From positions 11,036,001 through 11,100,000 of the forward strand of contig OY969916.1 of NCBI GenBank assembly GCA_963704535.1: 64,000 nt of DNA, in the 5' to 3' direction. A program made the translations under genes and the position numbers. Below, one piece after another: positions 50,665 to 59,347 of the stretch (position 1 is its first letter; every line of letters begins with the position of its first letter). The stretch is from G963704535 sp963704535 (GTDB lineage Bacteria; Chloroflexota; Chloroflexia; Chloroflexales; Roseiflexaceae). Under the pieces are notes generated by a model that was given only the letters and a program-made list of their open reading frames with translations, ran no database searches and was not told where the DNA came from.

Positions 50665-50902
50665 GCGAGAGGTTGGCGGTCGGAAAGGGCACGAATGCCA
50701 GGGACAGCGGCGAGGTCACAAAGCCGATCACCATGATACCCTCCCGACGAGGTATCCAGAACAAGAGCTGCGCCAGAGCCAGCGGCATCTGCGCCAGGGC
50801 AGCAACCCCGACCAGGGCAAAGAAACGCCCCCGGAAGCTGCGCATGGCGGCGTCGAGCAGTTCGGCGAGACCCATGGGACGAAGTTCTGGTGAGTTGCTC
50901 AT
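50657..50902 (-). pseudogene. Truncated paralogue of the GDPD-like membrane protein
   Basis: 81 codons beginning MSNSPELRPMGLAELLDAAM, RSFRGRFFALVGVAALAQMP, homologous to the first 75 residues of the gene at 49374. Homology then breaks at NLSLG, where the DNA becomes the 3' half of a Uma2 gene. A deletion or recombination joined two unrelated gene fragments. Confidence 0.8.
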
Positions 50903-50941
50903 CGCTCGCTCCGCTCGATTATCGGCCTCCGGTGGCTGGGC

Positions 50942-51994
50942 TTATAAGACCAGCGCGTCCACCACCCGCTCCCAGGTGATCTCCGCGATGCGTGGTGGCC
51001 CGGCCGCCCCCAGGCGCGCGGCCAGCCCGGCGTCGGCGTGGAGGGCGTCGAGCCGCCCGGCGATCGCCTGCGGCTCCGGCGCGACGACGAACCCGTTCGC
51101 GCCGTCTTCGACGAACTCAAGCACCCCGCCCGCGTCGTCCGTCGTGACAACCGGGCGGGCGGCGGCCAGCGCCTGGACGGTGGCGAAGCCGTAGTCCTCG
51201 TCGTGGGGCGCGTAGTAGACCGCCCGCGCGCCGGCGTACAGCTCGACCAGCTCGTCGTCGGCGACGTAGCCGCGAAACTGGACCCGCTCGCCCAGCCCCA
51301 GGTCGCGCGCCAGCCGCTCCAGGCGCTCACGCTCCGGCCCGATACTCATGAAAACGCAGCGAACCGGGGCGGCGGTACGCGATAGGGCCTGGAGCAGCAG
51401 GTCGAGCCGCTTGGCGGCGTCGAGCCGGGCGTCGGAGAGGATGTACTCGCCGTAGGGGCCGGCGCGCAGCCGGCCGGCGTAGCGACTGGGCGGGTAGAGC
51501 GGGGTGCTGTCGAGCCCGTTGAAGCGCCGCAGCCGCGCGCTGACGTTGCGCGAGATCGTGTAGCGCCGTTGGGCCTCGCCAAGCGTGCGCCGGTCGATCC
51601 GCAGCAGCATCTCGCGGACGACGCGGTCCTCTGGCGTGTTGGCGAAGTCGCTGAACGGCGTGCCGTACCAGTCGTAGGCCTGGCGGTGCTGGTGGACCAG
51701 CCAGACGACCTTGCGCGGGTGGCGCACGGCGTAGGAGGGGAACTTGGTGCAGATCACCTGATCCACCGGCACGTCGTTGACGCGGGTTAGGTCGAGCAGG
51801 CGCCAGGCCAACGCCGAGCGACCGATCAGCTCGTGCGGCTGCCAGGCGAACGGCAGGCTCACGACGTCGACGGCGTGCCCGCGTTCGCGCAGCGCGTCGC
51901 GCAGCCCCTCGACCAGCAGTTCGGCGCCGCCGCGCACGAAGGGCACCTGGGTGGCGCAGATCAGGATTCGTTTTGACATATTGGTATTAGTCAT
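50942..51994 (-). CDS. GT4-family glycosyltransferase
   Basis: A 350-residue GT-B enzyme. The N-terminal domain starts ILICATQVPFVRGGAELLVEGL; the C-terminal domain has the hinge YILSDARLDAAKRLDLLLQA and the sugar-nucleotide motif APHDEDYGFATVQALAAARP with VVTTDDAGG. Acceptor and donor are unknown. ATG 51994 was chosen since the open frame above it is the long family A repeat; an inner ATG (51979) is also possible. It is the last gene of a sugar operon, directly downstream of the GHMP kinase but separated by a repeat of 90 bases. Confidence 0.87.
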   Translation of the reverse strand: MTNTNMSKRILICATQVPFVRGGAELLVEGLRDALRERGHAVDVVSLPFAWQPHELIGRSALAWRLLDLTRVNDVPVDQVICTKFPSYAVRHPRKVVWLVHQHRQAYDWYGTPFSDFANTPEDRVVREMLLRIDRRTLGEAQRRYTISRNVSARLRRFNGLDSTPLYPPSRYAGRLRAGPYGEYILSDARLDAAKRLDLLLQALSRTAAPVRCVFMSIGPERERLERLARDLGLGERVQFRGYVADDELVELYAGARAVYYAPHDEDYGFATVQALAAARPVVTTDDAGGVLEFVEDGANGFVVAPEPQAIAGRLDALHADAGLAARLGAAGPPRIAEITWERVVDALVL

Positions 51995-51995
51995 C

Positions 51996-52086
51996 CTATG
52001 AGGCTGCGCCTCACACACAGCAATGAAAATGTGGGAGGGCTTTTCTTGAGGGGCAGCCCCCTCAAACTCCCCTATTTTCACGTTAG
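51996..52086. repeat. Palindromic repeat, long form of family A
   Basis: Near-identical to 1060-1150: 'gaggctgcgcctc', 'gaaaatgtgggagggctttt', and core ttgaggggcagccccctcaa. It lies between the kinase and glycosyltransferase genes. Confidence 0.78.
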
Positions 52087-53525
52087 CTCTGGACGAGTCG
52101 CAGGCTGCCGAATTGGGCCGCGCCCGGCGACGAGCCGCTGAAGATCAGCGCTGGACGGCCAGTCTCGCGCTCGTACTGGGCCGCGACATCCCGGACCGCC
52201 GCCGCAGCGCCGGCCCGCCCCAGCACGGCGACCGTGCCGCCGCTGCCGCCGCCGGTGATTTTGGCGCCGTAGAGCCCGGCGGACGGGCCGCGCTCGCGCA
52301 CCAGCGCCACCAGCCGGTCGGTCCCATCGGCGCCCAGGCCGCAGGCGCTGTAGCTGGCGTGTGACTGATACATCAGCTCGCCTAGGAGCGCCATCTGCTC
52401 GTCGCCCAGCGGCTGATTGTGTAGCAGAGAGCGGAACAGGCGTACCCGGTGATGCTCATAGATCGGGTGGGCGGTGGCCTGGCGCACCGCGTAGGAGCGC
52501 GCTGGATCGACCCGCGTGACCGGGTCGGTCGTGCCGCCGAAGCGGGTCAGGAACGTCGCCCCATCTAGGACGACCGGGATCTGGTCGCGGTAGGTCGTTT
52601 CCCAAGCCGAGGGCGGGAGGTTGGCCAGGTAGCCCTGCCACAGCGAGTCGTCGACGGCGACCAGATCGCCCTGTTGCGCCGCCGGCAAGCCGGCCTGCCC
52701 GGCGATCATCCGGTAGCCCATAAAGGCCGCCACCCGCACCGAGCCGTAGTCCGCGCCGGAGACCGCGTGCCGTATTCCTGAGTCGATCCCCCAGACCGCG
52801 ATGTCGGGCGGCAGCGCGACCGAACCCTGGATCTCGGCCGGCTGGCACAGCAGCGCCAGCAGGCTGGCCTGCTCGCCGCAGGCCGAGGTCATCTGGTCCA
52901 TCACGCCGCACGGCGCGCCGACCACCAGGTTCTCGACCTTCTGGCACAGCAGCGCCAGCTCGCGTCCGTCGATCCGCAGGTCGTACAGGGCGTCGATGGC
53001 CCGCATCACGGCCACCTCGATCGCCGCCGACGAGCTGATCCCTTTGCCGGCCGGCACATTGGAGTCGATCAGCAGGCGCAGCCCGCGCACCGGCCGCAGT
53101 CCTCGCTCGCGCTGGAGCACCACCAGTACACCGGCCACATAGGCCAGCCAGGCGCGGCGCGGGTCGGCGGTGAGCAGCTGGTGGGCCGCGTCGTAGCTGA
53201 GCGGCCCGTCGCTGGGGGCGAGCGCCTGGAGCGGGACCGTCGCCAGCGGCTCGGCGTCGATCTCGCCTGCGGTCGCGCTCAACGCCGTGAGCTGCGGCTC
53301 ATCGGCTGGCTGCGCGGCGACGAACGTCGCGACGCCGAGCGGAAGCTGGAGCACCAGCGCGCCGGAGTAGTCGGCGATGCCGCCCATTAGGTCCAGGCGG
53401 CCCGGCGCGCGGGCGAGGACGAGCGGCGTGGTGGGGTCGAAGAAGTCGCCATGGGCGTTGACGGTGGCGACGAACCGGGCGACATCAGGGAGCGCGTGTT
53501 GGGGGGCGTGTTCGAGGCGCCACAT
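52083..53525 (-). CDS. GHMP kinase resembling plant L-arabinokinase
   Basis: A 480-residue sugar kinase. Motif 1 is APGRLDLMGGIADYSG (39-55), motif 2 NVPAGKGISSSAAIEVA, motif 3 LYGAKITGGGSGGTVAVL. Bacterial galactokinases have the substrate motif GEHTDYNGG at the first site; here it is GGIADYSG. With CGVMDQMTSACGE, LLCQPAEI, WGIDSGIRH and ADYGSVRV this matches the kinase domain of plant ARA1 L-arabinokinase as I remember it. It probably phosphorylates a free pyranose (L-arabinose or galactose) at C1. Neighbours are an IMPase-like enzyme and galT upstream and a glycosyltransferase downstream, consistent with sugar salvage into UDP-sugars. Confidence 0.85.
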   Translation of the reverse strand: MWRLEHAPQHALPDVARFVATVNAHGDFFDPTTPLVLARAPGRLDLMGGIADYSGALVLQLPLGVATFVAAQPADEPQLTALSATAGEIDAEPLATVPLQALAPSDGPLSYDAAHQLLTADPRRAWLAYVAGVLVVLQRERGLRPVRGLRLLIDSNVPAGKGISSSAAIEVAVMRAIDALYDLRIDGRELALLCQKVENLVVGAPCGVMDQMTSACGEQASLLALLCQPAEIQGSVALPPDIAVWGIDSGIRHAVSGADYGSVRVAAFMGYRMIAGQAGLPAAQQGDLVAVDDSLWQGYLANLPPSAWETTYRDQIPVVLDGATFLTRFGGTTDPVTRVDPARSYAVRQATAHPIYEHHRVRLFRSLLHNQPLGDEQMALLGELMYQSHASYSACGLGADGTDRLVALVRERGPSAGLYGAKITGGGSGGTVAVLGRAGAAAAVRDVAAQYERETGRPALIFSGSSPGAAQFGSLRLVQS

Positions 53526-53540
53526 ACACCTTACCTCACT

Positions 53541-53611
53541 TGAGATTGGAGATTAGAGATTGCGCGTCCCAATCTCCAATCTCCAATCTCCAATCTCTAA
53601 TCTCTAATCTC
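53541..53611. repeat. Inverted heptamer arrays (gagattg / caatctc)
   Basis: Three gagattg/gagatta units, a short loop 'cgcgtccc', then seven caatctc/taatctc units. The last units are the C-terminal codons and stop (LLIGD-stop) of the IMPase-like gene. Confidence 0.88.
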
Positions 53612-54626
53612 CTATCAGCAGATCGTGTTCGCGCAGAGCCGCTCGTAGCGCCGGCGCGACCTGGTCATGGATGGCCCGGTTGGCGTAGCCGATCCAGGCG
53701 ACATCCGACGTGACGTCGAGTGGGGCCGCGAGTGGTCGCCCGTGCTCGTCGGAGATCAGCACGCCAGCTTCACGGGCGATCAACTCGGTGCAAAGGTCGT
53801 AGGGGTGGCAGCACAGGCCACGGGCCTGGCCGCGCCGCCGCAGCACCGGCTCGACCAGCGGGCGCAGGTCAGCAACCCAGCGGTCGTGGCCCATCAGCAG
53901 CTCGTAGAGCTGGCCGCCGGTGGAGATGTACTGGTCCTCGAAGGCCAGCGCGAAGCCCGGCCGGGCTGGCCCGAGCACCCGTTCGATCACCGCGTCGTCC
54001 ACTGCGGCCAGTGTAGCGCGGGCGCCGGGGAAGAACCGGGCCAGGCCGCCGTAGCCCTGGGCAATGGTCGGGGCGCGCGAGGGTTGGGCGGCCAGCGGCT
54101 GGCGTTCGCCGGTGAGTCGGTTGAGTCGCTCGCCGCCGACGCCCTGCCCGGCTACGGCCCACAGGCAGTCGGTCAGGTGCTGCTTGACGAGCGGGATCTC
54201 GGTCTGGACCGCGAGCACGATATCGGCGAGCGATGTGGCCGGGCCGCGGTTGGGGGCGATGCCGGTCAAGATCCAGGCGGCGCGCTTCTGATACATCAGG
54301 CCGCGCGTCCCATCGATCGGGTCGACGATGATGCGGATCTCGGCCTGATCGGGGTCGGCGCCCGGCGGCAGCGTCATCACCCCGCTGGCGCCCAGTCCCT
54401 CGGCGATCAGCACGCACGACCAGTCGCCGGCCAGGGCGCCGAAATGGTCGAGCAGGACCTCCTCGGAGATCCGGTCGATCGCGAAGATCGTATCGCCGGC
54501 ATCCTCGCCGACGACAGCGGTCAGCCGCTCGATCGCGCTCTGCTCGCAGGCGGTGACGACGGCATCGCGGATCGCGGCGTGGACGACACGAATGCGAGCG
54601 AGCAGGTCGGTGGGATTGCGGATCAT
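53604..54626 (-). CDS. Inositol monophosphatase-family sugar phosphatase-like protein
   Basis: A 340-residue member of the IMPase/FBPase fold. The metal-binding motif is IIVDPIDGTRGLMY (100-112) and the fold's first acidic site seems to be EDAGD/IFAIDRISEE. A second conserved region lies near LCTELIAREAGVLISD. It is longer than a typical IMPase (about 260) because of an insert around 115-230. Substrate unknown; in this operon a hexose or pentose phosphate is likely. It lies between galT (1 base upstream, coupled) and the GHMP kinase. The last residues are repeat-encoded. Confidence 0.8.
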   Translation of the reverse strand: MIRNPTDLLARIRVVHAAIRDAVVTACEQSAIERLTAVVGEDAGDTIFAIDRISEEVLLDHFGALAGDWSCVLIAEGLGASGVMTLPPGADPDQAEIRIIVDPIDGTRGLMYQKRAAWILTGIAPNRGPATSLADIVLAVQTEIPLVKQHLTDCLWAVAGQGVGGERLNRLTGERQPLAAQPSRAPTIAQGYGGLARFFPGARATLAAVDDAVIERVLGPARPGFALAFEDQYISTGGQLYELLMGHDRWVADLRPLVEPVLRRRGQARGLCCHPYDLCTELIAREAGVLISDEHGRPLAAPLDVTSDVAWIGYANRAIHDQVAPALRAALREHDLLIGD

Positions 54627-54627
54627 G

Positions 54628-55719
54628 TTATTTGTTCTCTGTTCTTTGTTCTCGGTAGTGGATGCTGGGCTGGGCGCACAGCTCGGCGGCCTTGGCCTCG
54701 GGCAGGGTATCGCTCAGGAAGTTGCCGCCGCCGATCTCTGGCCCTGCCAGGTACTTGAGCACGCTGGGGCGGCGCAGCGGCGGGTGGAAGGCAGCGAAGC
54801 AGTGAAAGGCCCGGTAGTCGCCGCCGTCGGTCGGGGCCTGGTGCAGCGGCATCACGTACGGGAATGGCATCTGCCACAAGTTGTCAAAGCGAACCGTCAC
54901 ATCCTTGAGCGCGTGGGCCAGCGCCTCGACCTCGGGCTCACGCAGGTCGGCGATATGCGGCACGCTACGTTTGGGCGCGACGTAGACCTCGTAGGCGTAG
55001 CGGGCGAAGTAGGGCACGAAGGCGATCGCGTGCTCGTCCTCGTACAGGATGCGGCGCCCGTCGGCCTGCTCGGCCGCGATGATGTCGCTGAAGAGCGAGC
55101 GCCCGGTCTCGGCCAGGTAGCGCTGGGCGGCGGCCAGCTCCGTCTCGATCGTCTTGAAGACAAAGTTGGTCGCGTAGATCTGGCCGTGCGGGTGCGGGTT
55201 GGAGACACCCACGACCTCGCCCTTGTTCTCGAAGATCAGCACGCAGGCGACCTCAGGTCGGTTGCCCAGGTCGACGGTCTGCTGCTGCCACACCTGCACG
55301 ATCTCGGCGATCGCCGGCACCGGCATCTCGGCCAGCGTGAGGTCGTGGCGCGGGCTGAAGCAGATCACCCGCGCGACGCCATCGGCCCGCCGGCTGCGGT
55401 AGGGCGCCGGCGCCGGCGCCGGCTCCGGCGGGGCGTCCGGCCCGACGCAGGGGTGGTCGTTGTCGAAGACGAATGTGCCGGTGTAGGCCGGGTTGCGCGC
55501 CCCGCCCACGCGCAGGTTGCCGGGACACAAGTAGCAGTCGTGTACGTAGGGTGGGGTGGATTCGGCGGGGGCAGCGGTGACGGTGGCGCCGATCCACGGC
55601 CGGTCCTGGCGGTGCGCGGCGATGATCACCCACTCTTCGCGCAGTGGGTGCCAGCGCTCCTCCCAGACGCCCGCCGCCGGTGCTGCGGTAGTGCTCATAG
55701 CATCCTCTCTGGCGTTCAT
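54628..55719 (-). CDS. galT: Galactose-1-phosphate uridylyltransferase
   Basis: A 363-residue GalT of class I. The zinc cysteines are Cys62 and Cys65 (HDCYLCPGN); the catalytic motif is SNPHPHGQIYA with His178 as the likely uridylylated residue, and MPLHQAP near the C terminus fits. It swaps UMP between UDP-glucose and a sugar-1-phosphate. The ATG at 55719 overlaps the DeoR stop (ATGA); an inner ATG at 55698 has a better ribosome site (AGAGGA). The last ten residues (HYREQRTENK) come from a gaacaaa heptamer tract. With the arabinokinase-like gene it may accept Ara-1-P as well as Gal-1-P. Confidence 0.93.
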   Translation of the reverse strand: MNAREDAMSTTAAPAAGVWEERWHPLREEWVIIAAHRQDRPWIGATVTAAPAESTPPYVHDCYLCPGNLRVGGARNPAYTGTFVFDNDHPCVGPDAPPEPAPAPAPYRSRRADGVARVICFSPRHDLTLAEMPVPAIAEIVQVWQQQTVDLGNRPEVACVLIFENKGEVVGVSNPHPHGQIYATNFVFKTIETELAAAQRYLAETGRSLFSDIIAAEQADGRRILYEDEHAIAFVPYFARYAYEVYVAPKRSVPHIADLREPEVEALAHALKDVTVRFDNLWQMPFPYVMPLHQAPTDGGDYRAFHCFAAFHPPLRRPSVLKYLAGPEIGGGNFLSDTLPEAKAAELCAQPSIHYREQRTENK

Positions 55720-56540
55720 GCCGTGTAGACCTCGATTCCAGCGGCCCTGAAACCGTCGATTACCTCGGGAGGCGCCCCCTGATCGGTGATCAGTGCGTGG
55801 ATCGCCGTGATTGGGGCGATCCGGTACAGCGCGACACGTCCCAGCTTGGTGTGATCGGCCAGCAGGATAACCTGACGGGAACGCTCCAGCGTGGCCCGGT
55901 AGGTCAGCGCCTCAAGCTGGTTGGGGTCAGTCAGGCCGTGCTCGACGCTCACGCCGGTCATGCCGACGAACGCCTTGTCGACGTACATCTCGCGCAGGCT
56001 CTGCTCGGCCAGCGGCCCGACCAGCGCGAAGAAATCAGGCAGAGCGACGCCGCCGGTCAGGATCAGATTAACGCCGCGCACGCCGATCAGCTCGGTCGCG
56101 ATATTGAGGGCGTTGGTGACGACCGTCAGGCTCTGGAGCTGCAAGTGGCGTATGCTGCGGGCGAGTTGGGTGGTGGTCGTGCCAGGCGAGATGGCGATCG
56201 TGTCGCCGGGCTGGATCATGCGGGCCGCCAGCAGGGCGATCCGGGCCTTCTCCGCGCTCTGCCGGCCCAGGTTCTCCTGAAACGTTAGGTCGTGTGCATA
56301 GGCGGTATAGGCCAGTGTGTCTACTGGCACGGCCCCGCCGTGGACGCGCCGCAGCAGGTTCTGGCGCTCAAGCTTCTCGAGATCGCGCCGGATCGTCGAG
56401 GCATCGACTCGCAGCCGCGCGCTCAGGTCCTCGACTGAGACCCGGCCACTGCGCAACAGCTCCTGCAAGATATACTCGGCCCGCGCGGCGGTGTTATGCG
56501 TCGCGCCCGCGTCTGTGGTTGCGTGGGGCGTTTCGGTCAT
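55716..56540 (-). CDS. DeoR-family transcriptional regulator of the sugar operon
   Basis: A 274-residue repressor. The N-terminal helix-turn-helix has YILQELLRSGRVSVEDLSAR, VDASTIRRDLEKLERQNLLR and RVHGGAV, the DeoR signature. The C-terminal sugar-phosphate isomerase-like domain (AISPGTTTTQLARSI, VVTNALNIATEL, LTGG) binds a phosphorylated sugar as inducer. The first gene of the operon deoR-galT-IMPase-GHMP kinase-GT, overlapping galT by 4 bases. It probably represses its own operon; no operator was identified. An upstream open extension is not supported by a ribosome site. Confidence 0.92.
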   Translation of the reverse strand: MTETPHATTDAGATHNTAARAEYILQELLRSGRVSVEDLSARLRVDASTIRRDLEKLERQNLLRRVHGGAVPVDTLAYTAYAHDLTFQENLGRQSAEKARIALLAARMIQPGDTIAISPGTTTTQLARSIRHLQLQSLTVVTNALNIATELIGVRGVNLILTGGVALPDFFALVGPLAEQSLREMYVDKAFVGMTGVSVEHGLTDPNQLEALTYRATLERSRQVILLADHTKLGRVALYRIAPITAIHALITDQGAPPEVIDGFRAAGIEVYTA

Positions 56541-57067
56541 GCCAGTCAAGGCCTTGTACTCAGTGTATGTGCATCTTATCATCAAGATCGCGTATTGTCA
56601 ATGCCTATACGTGCAATTAAATTGCGCGACTATGCAAGATTTGTGGGAAAGGTGGAGCTTGGGGAGGGCCGCCCTCCCCAAAACCCTTCCCCTCCACAGA
56701 TTTTGGTCACACTCGTCGAGTATGGCCAAAGTTTGTGGGAAAGGGTGGAGCTTGGGGAGGGCGGTCCTCCCCAAAACCCCTCCCCCATAGATTTTGGTCA
56801 CACTCGTCACATATGGTTTTGGAGTGCGAATGAATTTTGACTTATATTGTTACTTATTTTACAGAGGTATTGTTATGGATTTAACAGCGCGCCGAACATA
56901 TGGCTGCTATAGTGGTCGAGCGGAGGGGTACGTTCGGCTGAGACGGAACGGTTACTTATCGCTGATCTCGCAACGCAATTTGGCCACAAGGCTGCGGAGA
57001 GCGCATTGGTTTGCGCTCCACGACCGCTCGGACAAACGCCGCGTTGTCGGACGACGAAGGAGCAGTC
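56541..57067. other. Divergent intergenic region with two direct copies of repeat family C
   Basis: Copies at about 56632-56715 and 56722-56815 share 'tttgtgggaaagg', 'ggagcttggggagggc', 'ctccccaaaacccct' and end 'gattttggtcacactcgtc'. Each is an inverted repeat. A third is at 1326-1400 with the flank in the opposite place. Bases 56816-57067 are AT-rich at first and hold the promoter of the DUF4388 gene; no gene seen. Confidence 0.75.
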
Positions 57068-57746
57068 ATGCTAAAGCTTGAAGGCACCCTGGATCAATTT
57101 GCGCTCTCCGAGCTTCTGGCGATGATGGTCACGAGCTCGGTGTCCGGCGTGCTCGAAGTCGAGGGGGCGCCGGTCGGGAGAATCTTCTGCCGCGACGGCG
57201 AGCTGTATCACGCCGAAGTCGGAGAGCTGACCGGCGTCGCTGCTTTCCGCGCGCTCTCGGGTCATACCAGCACGCCGTTCCGATTCAGCTCCGGCGTCGA
57301 GCACCCCACGCAGAACTCTGCACCAGGACTCGTGGCGGCTGGTCGGGCTGGCCGAGCGCGACCAGCAGCTCTGGGCGCGGACTCGACAGCACATCCCCTC
57401 CATGACCTGGGTCGTCGAGCTATGCCCCGACACCGGCGCGAGCGTGCAGCTCGACCTGGTGAGTTGGCCGCTGATCACGGCGATCGATGGGCGGCGGAGC
57501 GTGGCGGAGATCGCGGCGCTGATCGGCCAGGAGCCGCAGGAGGTGGGCGCGGAGCTGTGCGAGCTGATCGAGCGTCAGCTTGTGGAGCTGAAGCCGCCCC
57601 GCCTGGAGGAGCCGACGCGCGGTTCCGGGGCCAGGCAAGCGCCGACGTTCTTTGACCGGCTGTTGAGCGGGCAACTGGCGGCGCGGCGCACAGAACGGGG
57701 CAGAAGGCCGATCGTGCTGCGGTGGCTGGCCGAGGCATCGTGGTAG
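57068..57746 (+). pseudogene. DUF4388 (PatA-like) protein with a single-base frameshift
   Basis: From ATG 57068 (AAGGAG 5 bases upstream) the frame reads MLKLEGTLDQFALSELLAMM, SGVLEVEGAPVGRIFCRDGE, a DUF4388 domain. Near 57317 homology leaves this frame. Dropping one base in aactctgc gives LHQDSWRLVGLAERDQQLW, then SMTWVVELCPDTGASVQLDL, AIDGRRSVAEIAALIG and the end at 57746. DUF4388 proteins occur with GTPases and response regulators in motility and polarity control. The second half, with a winged-helix-like ITAIDGRRSVAEIA segment, is normal for the family. Real decay and assembly error remain equally possible. Confidence 0.75.
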
Positions 57747-57776
57747 CCTGCTCGATTTCTCATAGAGACTGTCTAA

Positions 57777-57820
57777 AAAGGGGAGGAGCCGCGCACGCCA
57801 GTGTGCGGCTCCTCCCCTTT
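57777..57820. terminator. Bidirectional terminator between convergent genes
   Basis: A 16-bp stem, AAAGGGGAGGAGCCGC (57777-57792) with 57805-57820, loop of 12, ending in CCTTT on one strand and AAAAGG's complement on the other. It sits midway between the stops at 57746 and 57848. Confidence 0.8.
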
Positions 57821-57847
57821 CACATACACCCAAACAGCGAACCTACC

Positions 57848-59347
<1,500 letters not shown>

